64,000 nucleotides of DNA from Pseudomonas sp. LFM046 (GCF_000949385.2 NZ_JYKO02000001.1:248001-312000); one strand, 5' to 3'. Shown: positions 51,880 to 61,910, numbered from the stretch's first letter. The notes: a model not told the origin generated them from the sequence alone. Translations and numbers: made by a program.

Positions 51880-54800
51880 GCCAGGTCAACCGTCTTCCCA
51901 AGGGTGGCCGCGTCGATCGCAGCCAACCGCTGACCTTCACCTTCAATGGCCAGAACTACCAGGGCTTTAACGGCGACACCCTGGCCGCCGCCCTGCTGGC
52001 CAACGGCGTCGATATCGTCGGCCGCAGCTTCAAGTACTCCCGTCCGCGCGGCATCGTCGCCGCCGGTGCGGAAGAACCCAACGCGGTGCTGCAGATCGGT
52101 TCCACCGAAGCCTCCCAGGTGCCCAACGTGCGCGCTACTCAGCAGGCCCTGTACGCCGGGCTGGTGGCCAACAGCACCAACGGCTGGCCGAACGTGAACA
52201 ACGACGTCATGGGCATCCTCGGCAAGGTCGGCGGCGGCATGATGCCGCCCGGGTTCTACTACAAGACCTTCATGTATCCGCAGAACCTGTGGCTGACCTA
52301 CGAGAAGTACATCCGCAAGGCTGCCGGCCTCGGCCGCGCGCCCCTGGAAGTCGACCCGGACATCTACGACCACATGAACCAGTACTGCGACGTGCTGGTG
52401 GTCGGTGCCGGCCCCGCGGGTCTCGCCGCCGCACTGGCCGCTGGCCGCAGCGGTGCCCGCGTGATCCTGGCTGACGAGCAGGAAGAGTTCGGCGGCAGCC
52501 TGCTGGATACCCGTGAAACCCTGGACGGCAAGCCTGCTTCCGAGTGGGCGGCCAAGGTCATCGCCGAGCTGGAAAAACTGCCGGAAGTGACCCTGCTGTC
52601 GCGCTCCACGGTGAACGGCTATCACGACCACAACTTCCTCACCATCCACCAGCGCCTGACCGACCACCTGGGCGAAGTCGCGCCCCATGGCCAGGCTCGT
52701 CACCGCGTCCACCGCGTCCGCGCCAAGCGCGTGGTGCTGGCCGCTGGCGCCCACGAGCGTCCGCTGGTGTATTCGAACAACGACGTGCCGGGCAACATGC
52801 TGGCCGGCGCCGTCTCCACCTACGTGAACCGCTACGGCGTGGCCCCGGGCCGCCAGCTGGTGCTGTCCACCAACAACGACTACGCCTACCGCGTGGTGCT
52901 GGACTGGCTCGATGCCGGCCAGCAGGTGGTGGCCGTGGCCGATGCCCGCAGCAACCCTCGCGGCACCTGGGTTGAAGAAGCCCGCGCCCGTGGCGTGCGC
53001 ATCCTCACCGGCAGCGCCGTGGTCGAAGCCCGTGGCAGCAAGCGCGTCACCGGTGCCCGCATCTGCGCCGTCGACCTGAAGAACCACAAAGTCACCAGCC
53101 CCGGCGAAGTGGTCGATTGCGACCTGATCGTCAGCTCCGGCGGCTACAGCCCGGTGGTACACCTGGCGTCGCACCTGGGCGGCAAGCCGATCTGGCGTGA
53201 GGACATCCTCGCGTTCGTTCCCGGCGAAGGCTTCCAGAAGCGTTACTGCGCCGGTGCCGTGAATGGCGTGTTCGGCCTGGGCGATGCCCTGGCCGATGGT
53301 TTCGAAGCGGGCGCCAAGGCGGCTGCCGAAGCCGGCTTCAAGGCGGTCGAAGGCAGCCTGCCGAAGACCGAGAAGCGCAAGGACGAAGCGACCGTGGCCC
53401 TGTTCCAGGTGCCTCACGACAAGTCCACTTCCCGTGCGCCGAAGCAGTTCGTCGACCTGCAGAACGACGTCACCTCCGCTGGCATCGAGCTGGCCACCCG
53501 TGAGGGCTTCGAGTCGGTCGAGCACGTCAAGCGCTACACCGCACTGGGCTTCGGTACCGACCAGGGCAAGCTGGGCAACATCAACGGCCTGGCCATCGCC
53601 GCCAAGTCGATGGGCATCAGCATCGCCGAGATGGGCACCACCATGTTCCGCCCGAACTACACCCCGGTGACCTTCGGCGCCGTGGCCGGCCGTCACTGCG
53701 GCCACCTGTTCGAGCCCAAGCGCTACACCGCCATGCACCGCTGGCATCTGGAGCAGGGCGCGGAGTTCGAAGACGTCGGCCAGTGGAAGCGTCCGTGGTT
53801 CTTCCCCAAGCGTGGCGAAGACATGCACGCCGCCGTGGCTCGCGAATGCAAGGCCGTGCGTGACAGCGTGGGCATCCTCGATGCCTCCACCCTGGGCAAG
53901 ATCGATATCCAGGGCCCGGATGCACGCGAGTTCCTCAACCGCGTCTACTCCAACGCCTGGACCAAGCTGGATGTGGGCAAGGCCCGCTACGGCCTGATGT
54001 GCAAGGAAGACGGCATGGTCTTCGACGACGGTGTGACCGCCTGCGTCGGCGAGAACCACTTCATCATGACCACCACCACCGGCGGTGCCGCCCGGGTGAT
54101 GGAATGGCTGGAGATCTACCACCAGACCGAATGGCCGGAACTGAAGGTGTATTTCACCTCGGTCACCGACCACTGGGCCACCATGACCCTGTCCGGCCCC
54201 AACAGCCGCAAGCTGCTGGCCGAAGTCACCGACATCGACCTGGACAAGGACGCCTTCCCCTTCATGACCTGGAAGGAAGGCCTGGTCGGCGGCGTCCCGG
54301 CGCGGGTGTTCCGGATCTCCTTCACCGGTGAGCTGAGCTACGAAGTGAACGTGCAGGCCGACTACGCCCTGGGCGTGTGGGAACAGATCGTCGAGGCGGG
54401 CAAGAAGTACAACCTGACCCCGTACGGCACCGAAACCATGCACGTACTGCGGGCCGAGAAGGGCTTCATCATCGTCGGTCAGGACACCGACGGCTCGGTG
54501 ACCCCGGACGACCTGAACATGGGCTGGTGCGTCGGTCGCAACAAGGCCTTCTCCTGGATCGGCTGGCGCGGCATGAACCGCGAGGACTGCCTGCGCGAAG
54601 ACCGCAAGCAACTGGTCGGCCTGAAACCCATCGACCCGAACAAGGTGCTGCCGGAAGGCGCCCAGCTGGTGTTCGACCCGAAGCAGTCCATCCCGATGAA
54701 GATGGTCGGCCACGTCACCTCCAGCTACATGAGCGCGACCATGGGGTATTCCTTCGCCATGGCCGTGGTCAAGGGCGGCCTGAAGCGCATGGGCGAGCGC

Positions 54801-54893
54801 GTGTTCGCGCCGCTGGCCGATGGCAGCGTGATCGAAGCCGAAATCTGCAGCTCCGTGTTCTATGACCCGAAAGGGGATCGCCAGAATGTCTAA
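51876..54893 (+). CDS. soxA: Sarcosine oxidase, alpha subunit
   Basis: 1005 residues, normal length. N-terminal ferredoxin-like fold (TFTFNGQNYQGFNGDTLAAALLANG), then an NAD-binding domain (DVLVVGAGPAGLAAALAAGRSGARVIL, about 172-198), then a C-terminal aminomethyltransferase-like THF-binding domain (from about 610: WKRPWFFPKRGED; FRISFTGELSYEVNV near 815). Methyl groups go to THF there. Confidence 0.95.
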   Translation: MSQVNRLPKGGRVDRSQPLTFTFNGQNYQGFNGDTLAAALLANGVDIVGRSFKYSRPRGIVAAGAEEPNAVLQIGSTEASQVPNVRATQQALYAGLVANSTNGWPNVNNDVMGILGKVGGGMMPPGFYYKTFMYPQNLWLTYEKYIRKAAGLGRAPLEVDPDIYDHMNQYCDVLVVGAGPAGLAAALAAGRSGARVILADEQEEFGGSLLDTRETLDGKPASEWAAKVIAELEKLPEVTLLSRSTVNGYHDHNFLTIHQRLTDHLGEVAPHGQARHRVHRVRAKRVVLAAGAHERPLVYSNNDVPGNMLAGAVSTYVNRYGVAPGRQLVLSTNNDYAYRVVLDWLDAGQQVVAVADARSNPRGTWVEEARARGVRILTGSAVVEARGSKRVTGARICAVDLKNHKVTSPGEVVDCDLIVSSGGYSPVVHLASHLGGKPIWREDILAFVPGEGFQKRYCAGAVNGVFGLGDALADGFEAGAKAAAEAGFKAVEGSLPKTEKRKDEATVALFQVPHDKSTSRAPKQFVDLQNDVTSAGIELATREGFESVEHVKRYTALGFGTDQGKLGNINGLAIAAKSMGISIAEMGTTMFRPNYTPVTFGAVAGRHCGHLFEPKRYTAMHRWHLEQGAEFEDVGQWKRPWFFPKRGEDMHAAVARECKAVRDSVGILDASTLGKIDIQGPDAREFLNRVYSNAWTKLDVGKARYGLMCKEDGMVFDDGVTACVGENHFIMTTTTGGAARVMEWLEIYHQTEWPELKVYFTSVTDHWATMTLSGPNSRKLLAEVTDIDLDKDAFPFMTWKEGLVGGVPARVFRISFTGELSYEVNVQADYALGVWEQIVEAGKKYNLTPYGTETMHVLRAEKGFIIVGQDTDGSVTPDDLNMGWCVGRNKAFSWIGWRGMNREDCLREDRKQLVGLKPIDPNKVLPEGAQLVFDPKQSIPMKMVGHVTSSYMSATMGYSFAMAVVKGGLKRMGERVFAPLADGSVIEAEICSSVFYDPKGDRQNV

Positions 54894-55515
54894 CGTGAAC
54901 GTCTACAAGCAGCGTCCCGAGAAAGCCCGTGCCGAATCGCCGCTGTTCCACGCCGGCCTCGACGAGCTGGCGCGCAAAGGCAAGAGCAGCGCAGGCGTGG
55001 TCCTGCGCGAGAAGAAGCTCCTCGGTCACCTGGTGATCCGTGGCGATGCCAAGGACCCGGCCTTCGCCGGTGGCGTCCACAGCGCCCTGGGCCTGGAGCT
55101 TCCGGTGGCCCTGACCCTGGTGGCCAACGGCGACACCTCGCTGCAGTGGCTGGGCCCGGACGAGTGGCTGCTGATCGTGCCGAGCGGTCAGGAGTTCGAG
55201 ACCGAGCAGCGCCTGCGCAAGGCCCTGGACGGTCAGCACATCTCCGTGGTCAACGTCAGCGGCGGCCAGACCATCATCGAGCTCTCCGGGCCCCACGCCC
55301 GGGAGCTGCTGATGAAGTCCACCACCTACGACGTGCATCCGAGCAACTTCCCGGTCGGCAAAGCCGTGGGCAGCACCTTCGCCAAGGCCGGCGCGGTGAT
55401 CCGCCACACCGGCGAAGACACTTGGGAACTGCTGATCCGCCGCAGCTTCTCCGACTACATCTGGCTCTGGCTGCAGGATGCCAGCGCGGAGTACGGGCTG
55501 GCAGTCAAAGCTTGA
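54886..55515 (+). CDS. soxG: Sarcosine oxidase, gamma subunit
   Basis: 209 residues, GcvT-like small subunit; matches include LQWLGPDEWLLIVPSG and SGPHARELLMKSTTYDVHP. The ATG at 54886 overlaps the end of soxA. Last of glyA-soxBDAG, followed by a REP-like repeat. Confidence 0.93.
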   Translation: MSNVNVYKQRPEKARAESPLFHAGLDELARKGKSSAGVVLREKKLLGHLVIRGDAKDPAFAGGVHSALGLELPVALTLVANGDTSLQWLGPDEWLLIVPSGQEFETEQRLRKALDGQHISVVNVSGGQTIIELSGPHARELLMKSTTYDVHPSNFPVGKAVGSTFAKAGAVIRHTGEDTWELLIRRSFSDYIWLWLQDASAEYGLAVKA

Positions 55516-55530
55516 CCGGCGCGGGGCTCC

Positions 55531-55643
55531 GGTAGGTTGGCGCCAAGCGCAGCGAGGCCCAACGACCGAAGCCCCTGGAGGACCTCAGGGAGCGCTGCGC
55601 GCTCCTTGTTGGGCTTCTCAAGCTCAGCGCCAACCCACCTGGC
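55531..55643. repeat. Long REP-like inverted repeat (GCCCAAC/GTTGGGC family)
   Basis: GGTAGGTTGGCGCCAAGCGC...GCCCAAC on the left, GTTGGGCTTCTCAAGCTCAG...GCCAACCCACC on the right. Same family as 20046-20179. Confidence 0.8.
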
Positions 55644-55661
55644 GCACCCAAGGAGATAGAG

Positions 55662-56525
55662 ATGAGCCGCACCCCCGATACCTGGATTCTCACCGCCCAA
55701 TGCCCGAGTGTGCTCGGTACCGTGGATGCGGTGACGCGCTTTCTCTTCGAGCAGCGCTGCTACGTCACCGAGCACCATTCGTTCGATGACCGGCTGTCCT
55801 CGCGCTTCTTCATCCGCGTCGAATTCCGCCAGCCGGACGACTTCGACGAGCAGGCTTTCCGCAGTGGTCTCGCCGAGCGCCTGGCGCCCTTCGACATGGA
55901 GGTCGAGCTGACGCCGCCCGGCTACCGCGCCAAGGTGGTGCTGATGGTGTCCAAGGCCGACCACTGCCTGAACGACCTGCTGTATCGCCAGCGTATCGGT
56001 CAACTGGACATGGATGTGGTGGCGGTGGTTTCCAACCACCCGGACCTGGAGCCGCTGGCCCGCTGGCATGGCATCCCCTATCACCATTTCCCCCTCGATC
56101 CCAACGACAAGCCGGCGCAAGAGCGCAAGGTGCTGAAGGTGATCGAGGAAACCGGCGCCGAACTGGTGGTGCTCGCCCGCTACATGCAGGTGCTCTCGCC
56201 CGAACTGTGCAAGAAGCTCGACGGCTGGGCGATCAACATCCACCACTCGCTGTTGCCCGGTTTCAAGGGCGCCAAGCCTTACCACCAGGCCTACCAGAAG
56301 GGGGTGAAGCTGGTGGGGGCCACGGCCCACTACATCAACAACGACCTGGACGAGGGCCCGATCATCGCCCAGGGCGTCGAGGCGGTAGACCACGCCCACT
56401 ACCCCGAAGACCTGATTGCCAAGGGCCGCGACATCGAGTGCCTGACCCTGGCCAAGGCCGTCGGCTATCACATCGAGCGGCGCGTGTTCCTCAACGCCAA
56501 CCGCACGGTGGTGCTCAACGCATGA
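55662..56525 (+). CDS. purU: Formyltetrahydrofolate deformylase
   Basis: Hydrolyses 10-formyl-THF to THF and formate, recycling THF loaded with methyl-derived carbon. 287 residues: N-terminal ACT domain (WILTAQCPSVLGTVDAVTRFL) and formyltransferase domain with Asn/His/Asp catalytic set (INIHHSLLPGFKGAKPYHQAY; NNDLDEGPII). Its formate is a direct substrate for the fds enzyme at 21775-26901. GGAG precedes the ATG. Confidence 0.94.
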   Translation: MSRTPDTWILTAQCPSVLGTVDAVTRFLFEQRCYVTEHHSFDDRLSSRFFIRVEFRQPDDFDEQAFRSGLAERLAPFDMEVELTPPGYRAKVVLMVSKADHCLNDLLYRQRIGQLDMDVVAVVSNHPDLEPLARWHGIPYHHFPLDPNDKPAQERKVLKVIEETGAELVVLARYMQVLSPELCKKLDGWAINIHHSLLPGFKGAKPYHQAYQKGVKLVGATAHYINNDLDEGPIIAQGVEAVDHAHYPEDLIAKGRDIECLTLAKAVGYHIERRVFLNANRTVVLNA

Positions 56526-56529
56526 ACCC

Positions 56530-56584
56530 GTAGGGTGCGCCGTGCGCACCTTCGGGACCCATTGGTGCGCACGGCGCACCCTAC
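56530..56584. repeat. Inverted repeat, GTAGGGTGCGCCGTGCGCACC family
   Basis: GTAGGGTGCGCCGTGCGCACC, short spacer, then its complement. Another copy is at 59382-59406. Confidence 0.85.
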
Positions 56585-56708
56585 TTTCACGGAAGCCGCC
56601 CCTGCCAGGTTCCACCGGCGGCTCCCGGCAACAGATGCAAGCTCCAGTGCAAGGCCGCGTGGCCGTGGGCCACGCCTTTGTGTTCACAACAACAACGGAG
56701 AATTACGC

Positions 56709-57908
56709 ATGTCTGGTAATCGTGGTGTCGTTTATCTCGGTGCGGGCAAAGTCGAAGTGCAGAAGATCGACTACCCGAAGATGCAGGACCCTCGCGGCAA
56801 GAAGATCGAGCACGGGGTGATCCTGAAGGTGGTCTCCACCAACATCTGCGGCTCGGACCAGCACATGGTGCGTGGCCGTACCACCGCACAGGTCGGCCTG
56901 GTGCTCGGCCACGAGATCACCGGTGAGGTGATCGAGAAAGGCCGTGACGTGGAAAACCTGCAGATCGGCGACCTGGTATCCGTACCGTTCAACGTCGCCT
57001 GCGGCCGCTGCCGCTCCTGCAAGGAAATGCACACCGGCGTCTGCCTGACCGTCAACCCGGCTCGTGCCGGCGGTGCCTACGGCTACGTCGACATGGGCGA
57101 CTGGACCGGCGGCCAGGCCGAGTACGTGCTCGTCCCTTACGCTGACTTCAACCTGCTCAAGCTGCCCGAGCGCGACAAGGCCATGGAGAAGATCCGTGAC
57201 CTGACCTGCCTCTCCGACATCCTGCCCACCGGCTACCACGGCGCCGTTACCGCCGGCGTCGGCCCGGGCAGCACCGTGTACGTTGCCGGCGCCGGTCCGG
57301 TTGGCCTCGCCGCCGCCGCCTCCGCCCGCCTGCTGGGCGCCGCCGTGGTCATCGTCGGCGACCTCAACCCCGCCCGTCTGGCCCACGCCAAGGCGCAAGG
57401 CTTCGAGATCGCCGACCTGTCGCTGGACACCCCGCTGCACGAGCAGATCGCTGCGCTGCTGGGCGAGCCGGAAGTGGACTGCGCGGTGGATGCGGTGGGT
57501 TTCGAAGCGCGCGGCCACGGCCATGAAGGCGCCAAGCACGAGGCTCCGGCCACCGTGCTGAACTCGCTGATGCAGGTCACCCGCGTGGCCGGCAAGATCG
57601 GTATCCCCGGCCTCTACGTCACCGAAGATCCGGGCGCGGTGGATGCCGCCGCCAAGATCGGCAGCCTGAGCATCCGCTTCGGCCTCGGCTGGGCGAAATC
57701 CCACAGCTTCCACACCGGCCAGACCCCGGTGATGAAGTACAACCGCGCGCTGATGCAAGCGATCATGTGGGACCGCATCAACATCGCCGACGTGGTGGGC
57801 GTGCAGGTCATCAGCCTGGACGACGCACCGCGTGGCTACGGCGAATTCGATGCCGGCGTACCGAAGAAATTCGTCATCGATCCGCACAAGACCTTCAGCG
57901 CGGCCTGA
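56709..57908 (+). CDS. fdhA: Glutathione-independent formaldehyde dehydrogenase
   Basis: Zinc- and NAD-dependent oxidation of formaldehyde to formate. 399 residues. Catalytic zinc: NICGSDQHMVRG (Cys near 47) and GHEITGEV (His near 68); structural zinc CGRCRSCKEMHTGVC (about 98-112); NAD fold AGAGPVGLAAAASARLLGA (about 196-214). The ATG at 56709 has GGAGA upstream. Detoxifies the formaldehyde from GbcAB, DgcAB and Sox. Confidence 0.95.
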   Translation: MSGNRGVVYLGAGKVEVQKIDYPKMQDPRGKKIEHGVILKVVSTNICGSDQHMVRGRTTAQVGLVLGHEITGEVIEKGRDVENLQIGDLVSVPFNVACGRCRSCKEMHTGVCLTVNPARAGGAYGYVDMGDWTGGQAEYVLVPYADFNLLKLPERDKAMEKIRDLTCLSDILPTGYHGAVTAGVGPGSTVYVAGAGPVGLAAAASARLLGAAVVIVGDLNPARLAHAKAQGFEIADLSLDTPLHEQIAALLGEPEVDCAVDAVGFEARGHGHEGAKHEAPATVLNSLMQVTRVAGKIGIPGLYVTEDPGAVDAAAKIGSLSIRFGLGWAKSHSFHTGQTPVMKYNRALMQAIMWDRINIADVVGVQVISLDDAPRGYGEFDAGVPKKFVIDPHKTFSAA

Positions 57909-57961
57909 TCGACTGCTGTACCCCGACGCCGTGGGTGTGACAGCCGCGGCGTCCGTCCCTC

Positions 57962-57989
57962 AAGGGGCCCTTCGGGGCCCCTTTTTTTT
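57962..57989 (+). terminator. Intrinsic terminator after fdhA
   Basis: AAGGGGCCC-TTCG-GGGCCCCTTTTTTTT. Confidence 0.95.
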
Positions 57990-58022
57990 GCTTGGGCCCG
58001 GCTGGTAGATGGGGCCAGTTGT

Positions 58023-58050
58023 TGTAGGGGCGAATGAATTCGCCCCTACA
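58023..58050. repeat. REP hairpin
   Basis: Perfect TGTAGGGGCGAATGAATTCG + CCCCTACA inverted repeat, as at 26925. Confidence 0.92.
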
Positions 58051-58066
58051 GTTGATCCCGCCCAGC

Positions 58067-59320
58067 TCATTCTTCTTCCAGCTCCACAAACCTTTCCAGA
58101 TCCACCACCTCCAGCTTGATCCGCCCGACGAAGGCGGAGAAGGCCAGGGCGGCGGCCAGGCGGCGCAGGTCCGAGGCCCAGGGCGGTACGTAGCGCGGCT
58201 GTTCCAGCCAGCCGGACTCGAACAGCGGTGCCAGGCGCACCACATCGCCGGACGTCATGCGGCCGGCGAACAGCTGCCGCAACAGCTCCGGCCGGTTGTC
58301 CCGCACCGCCACCCGCAGCAGGGTGTGCACTCCGAGCATGCCGATCACGTAGCAGGCGTCCTTGGTGAAGGCGCCGCCGCCGCGCACATCGGCGCCCCTG
58401 AACACCCGCTGGGCGGAACGGAAGGATTCCTCCTCCGTCTGGCCGGCTTCCAAGAAACCCTGGAACACTTCGATGAAGTCGGAGCCATCCAGTGCCTGTT
58501 GCACCGCCACCACCCGCAGGGCGATTCGGCGCAAGCGCTGGATATCGATGCTGCCGGTGATCAGCTCGGCGAGCATGGCGATGCCTTCCTGGGTCAGCGT
58601 GGTGCGCGGCGCGCCCAGGGCCAGGCTGGTCAGGCGCGGCTGGGCGCGGCCATTGAGCGCGGTGCCGACATGCACGAAGGCCTCGTGTTGCAGCAGCTGG
58701 GCCTTGTCCAGTTCGGAAAAGCGCGCCGAGGCCCGCAGGCGGATGCGGGTGGCGCCGGCGATGGCCTTGGAGGCGAGGTCCGGGTCCAGCACCACCTTGA
58801 CCTGGCCGGGTCCGAAGAAGGCATCTACCTCGGCACGCATCCAGTCGGCGAACGCCTCGGCCGGGATGTTCGCTTCCGTGGCGGGAATGCTTCGGCTGTC
58901 CAGCAGCGCGTCGGTGGTGTCGAGGAAGAAGCGTGCGGCGTCCAGAGGCGTCATCTTCTGCCGCTCGTAATAGTGGTCCGGGCGCTGATAGAGGCTGGCG
59001 GAGTAGTCGGTGAAGGCGGGCGTGCCGATGGCGCCGAGCATGCGGCCGGCGCAGGCATAGCTGCGGGCGGTGGCGGCAAGGAAGGCGCCCGCCGGGTGGC
59101 CGGTATCGCACTGACCGGCGAGGTCCTCCAGCGCGGCTACGTCAGCGCTGTGGTCGCGGGGTTGGAGTTGGACTTCCGGCAGCTTCGGCCGGCCGGCCCG
59201 CCAGTCAGCGAGAAAGCGTTCCTCGATGCCGTCCGGCCAGGCGATGGCGTCGAGTACGCGGATCTTGCGGGCCAGGCCGGGGAGGGCGGCGTCGAGTTCG
59301 GCAAGGCGGGTTTCGCTCAT
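58067..59320 (-). CDS. DUF1704 (QEGLA-motif) protein, putative metallohydrolase
   Basis: 417 residues. Family named from flavohemoglobin-associated proteins: the QEGLA motif appears as TQEGIAMLAEL, and an HEAFVHVG motif precedes it (His/Glu-type metal site). No signal peptide. Function in the family is not established. Start 59320 chosen because the sequence upstream is a REP-like repeat translated in frame. Its link to fdhA may be incidental. Confidence 0.82.
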   Translation of the reverse strand: MSETRLAELDAALPGLARKIRVLDAIAWPDGIEERFLADWRAGRPKLPEVQLQPRDHSADVAALEDLAGQCDTGHPAGAFLAATARSYACAGRMLGAIGTPAFTDYSASLYQRPDHYYERQKMTPLDAARFFLDTTDALLDSRSIPATEANIPAEAFADWMRAEVDAFFGPGQVKVVLDPDLASKAIAGATRIRLRASARFSELDKAQLLQHEAFVHVGTALNGRAQPRLTSLALGAPRTTLTQEGIAMLAELITGSIDIQRLRRIALRVVAVQQALDGSDFIEVFQGFLEAGQTEEESFRSAQRVFRGADVRGGGAFTKDACYVIGMLGVHTLLRVAVRDNRPELLRQLFAGRMTSGDVVRLAPLFESGWLEQPRYVPPWASDLRRLAAALAFSAFVGRIKLEVVDLERFVELEEE

Positions 59321-59381
59321 GGTGACAGACCGGAGAGGGTGGTCATTGAAGGCTAGTTCAGCGTAGGCGTCTGCAGGTCGG

Positions 59382-59406
59382 GTAGGGTGCGCCGTGCGCA
59401 CCCTAC
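59382..59406. repeat. Inverted repeat, GTAGGGTGCGCCGTGCGCACC family (short copy)
   Basis: GGTAGGGTGCGCCGTGCGCA followed by CCCTA. Confidence 0.8.
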
Positions 59407-59545
59407 GAGGATGTCCGTGGAGCGACGCCAACCAACCGACAAAATGCCGGGAACGCCCACCCCATCCCAGCAGTCATATTGCCGAGCTTCCGCTCACCGG
59501 CCGGTACGCAGTGTCCCGGCACGGATTCTTCCTCGAGGTCGACCT

Positions 59546-60232
59546 ATGCACACCCCCCGAAGCCTGACCCTGGCCGTCCTGCTCAGCCTGGCCGCCAGTC
59601 CGGTGTTCGCCGTTACCCTGGGCGATGTCGTCGCCGCCGCTGCCGCGAGCGGTTCGGAAAGCACCAAGGCACAGGGGCCGGGCATTGCGCCGGCGGAGTC
59701 GGCGGCCATGGTGGAGCAGTTGGGCAGCCAGTTGCAGATCACCCCGGAGCAGGCCCTGGGCGGTGCGGTCGCGTTGTTCGGCCTGGCGCGCAATAACCTC
59801 CCGGCCGACCAGTTCGCCCAATTGAACCAGGCCGTGCCGGGCGTTGGCATGCTGACCGACCCCAATACCCAGGGCCTGCTCAGCAGCCTCGGCGGCTTGC
59901 TTGGCCAGCAATCGGGTAATGCCTTGGGCGGCCAGCCGGGCGTGCTCGCTGGCCAGCAGATGAACAGCATGGCGGATGTCAGCCAGGCCTTTGGCTCGCT
60001 GGGGATGGGCAATGACCTGATCAGCCGGTTCACGCCGCTGATCCTTTCCTTCCTGGGCCAGCAGGGCCTGGCCAACGACCTGATCGCGAGCCTGAGCAAC
60101 CTGTGGAAGTGGACCACGCCGCCGGTGGTGCCGGGGCTGCAGCAGACGCCGGTTCAACAGACACCGAACCAGCAGGCTCCGAGTCAGCAAGCGCCGGTGC
60201 ATCAGGCCCCGGTGAACGGCCTGTCGACCTGA
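59546..60232 (+). CDS. DUF2780-type secreted protein with a Gln/Pro-rich tail
   Basis: 228 residues. The signal peptide ends ASPVFA; the central DUF2780-like region (QITPEQALGGAVALFGLARNNLP, about 60-82) is helical. The last ~35 residues are a QTP/QAP repeat (QQTPNQQAPSQQAPVHQAP) of about five units, variable in length by nature. Start 59546 has GAGGT 7 bases upstream. Probably periplasmic; function unknown. Confidence 0.8.
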   Translation: MHTPRSLTLAVLLSLAASPVFAVTLGDVVAAAAASGSESTKAQGPGIAPAESAAMVEQLGSQLQITPEQALGGAVALFGLARNNLPADQFAQLNQAVPGVGMLTDPNTQGLLSSLGGLLGQQSGNALGGQPGVLAGQQMNSMADVSQAFGSLGMGNDLISRFTPLILSFLGQQGLANDLIASLSNLWKWTTPPVVPGLQQTPVQQTPNQQAPSQQAPVHQAPVNGLST

Positions 60233-60256
60233 GTCGCGATGGGGTAGGCCGTGCGC

Positions 60257-61150
60257 CTACCCCTTCAGTTCCGCGCGCAACTGGCTGATGCGCGCATCCT
60301 TCTCCTGCCAGAGCTGGCTGACCCAGGCCTGCACGTACTGGCGGAATTCCCCGTCGTTCTCGTAGTCGCCCTGCCACAGGGCCGGGTCCAGCTCGCGGGT
60401 GCGGATCTCCATGACGACCCTCGGCACCTGGCCTGACAGCAGCGCCCAGAAACCCGGCACGCCCTTGCCCGGATAGACCAGGGTGACGTCGAGGATGGCA
60501 TCCAGCTGCTCACCCAGGGCCGCCAGCACGAACGCGATGCCGCCCGCCTTGGGCTTCAGCAGGTGCTGGTAGGGCGAGCCCTGGTTGGCGTGTTTGACGG
60601 GGGTGAAGCGGGTGCCTTCCAGGTAGTTCACCACGGTCACCGGCATGCGCTTGAACTTCTCGCAGGCGGCCTTGGTGATCTCCAGGTCCTTGCCTTTCAT
60701 GTCCGGGTGCTGGTCGAGGAAGGCCTTGCTGTACCGCTTCATGAAGGGGTAATCCAGCGCCCAGAAAGCCAGCCCGAGGAAGGGCACCCAGATCAGCTCC
60801 TTCTTCAGGAAGAACTTGAAATAGGGCGCCTTGCGGTTGAACGCCTGGACCAGCGCCGGGATATCCACCCAGCTCTGGTGGTTGCTGATGACCAGGTAGG
60901 AGGTGTCGTTGCGCAGCCCCTCGCCGCCTCGGATATCCCAGTGGGTGGGGGTGAGGAGGGCGAACACCCGCTTGCAGTTTTCCGCCCAGGCCTCTGCGAC
61001 CCACATCACGCCACGGGAACAGGCATCGCGCAGGGCCTGGCCGGGCAGGACGAATTTGAGCAGGGCGATGGCCAGCATCGGGCCGATCAGGATCAGGGTG
61101 TTGAGCAAGAGCAGCAGGGTGGTGGCAATTCCGGTCAGCAGTGCCTGCAT
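60257..61150 (-). CDS. PlsC-type acyltransferase (YihG-like)
   Basis: 297 residues, inner membrane. N-terminal membrane segment (IATTLLLLLNTLILIGPMLAIALL, about 8-31). PlsC motifs: NHQSWVD (NHxxxxD, about 94-100) and EGTRFTP (about 179-185). Probably an acyl-CoA or lysophospholipid acyltransferase; the exact substrate cannot be read. Ends beside the DUF2780 gene, convergent. Confidence 0.87.
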   Translation of the reverse strand: MQALLTGIATTLLLLLNTLILIGPMLAIALLKFVLPGQALRDACSRGVMWVAEAWAENCKRVFALLTPTHWDIRGGEGLRNDTSYLVISNHQSWVDIPALVQAFNRKAPYFKFFLKKELIWVPFLGLAFWALDYPFMKRYSKAFLDQHPDMKGKDLEITKAACEKFKRMPVTVVNYLEGTRFTPVKHANQGSPYQHLLKPKAGGIAFVLAALGEQLDAILDVTLVYPGKGVPGFWALLSGQVPRVVMEIRTRELDPALWQGDYENDGEFRQYVQAWVSQLWQEKDARISQLRAELKG

Positions 61151-61351
61151 GGGTCGTCGCTCCTTGTCCGCTGGGGTGCGGGTGATGATACGCAGTCACC
61201 AGCGACGCGACGAGCGGTCTCCCCCGGGTCGGGGTCTTGCTCGTCGACCGGGGGCGAGTATGCTGCTGCGCACCCGTCGTCTCGTCGCTGACGAACCATT
61301 TGCGCTTTCGGCCAGTCCCACAACCGTACCCCTCAACGAGGAGATGTTGCG

Positions 61352-61864
61352 TTGAAATCCCTGTTTGCCTTGCTTGCCCTGGTGGCACTGCCCGCCGTCG
61401 CCGCCCAGGAACCCACCCTCTATGGGCGTTACGAATACGTGCGATTGCCGGAGATCGGTCAGACCCTCAAGGCCAAGATGGACACCGGCGCCCTGACCGC
61501 TTCCCTGTCGGCCAAGGACATCGAACTCTTCAAGCGCGATGGCGAGGAATGGGTGCGCTTCCGCCTGGCCACCAAGGACGCGGACGGCACCGTTTACGAA
61601 CACCGCCTGTCGCGCATCAGCAAGATCAAGAACCGCGCCGACGAACTGGGCGAGGAAGACGAGGCGCCCTCTGCGGAAATCTCCAAGCGTCCGGTGGTGG
61701 ACATGGAAATGTGCCTGGGCGGCATCAAGCGCACCGTCGAGGTCAACCTTACCGACCGCTCCAGCTTCAACTACCCGCTGCTGATCGGTTCCAAGGCCCT
61801 GCGCGAATTCAAGGCCGCCGTGTACCCTGGCCGCAAGTTCACCGCCGGCAAGCCCCAATGCTGA
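61352..61864 (+). CDS. Small aspartic-protease-like (PF05618/RimK-linked) secreted protein
   Basis: 170 residues. Signal peptide ends AVAAQ. The retropepsin-like core KMDTGALTASLSA (DTGA, about 42-54) and YPLLIGSKALREF (about 146-158) match the family annotated as ATP-dependent zinc protease. The start codon is TTG at 61352 with GAGGAG about 8 bases upstream; the nearby ATG at 61344 runs into a stop. 46 bp before creB, so likely the first gene of its operon. Confidence 0.8.
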   Translation: MKSLFALLALVALPAVAAQEPTLYGRYEYVRLPEIGQTLKAKMDTGALTASLSAKDIELFKRDGEEWVRFRLATKDADGTVYEHRLSRISKIKNRADELGEEDEAPSAEISKRPVVDMEMCLGGIKRTVEVNLTDRSSFNYPLLIGSKALREFKAAVYPGRKFTAGKPQC

Positions 61865-61910
61865 TCGGCCGGTAGCCGCCTTTCCATCACCTCCATGAGC
61901 CGGGACGCCC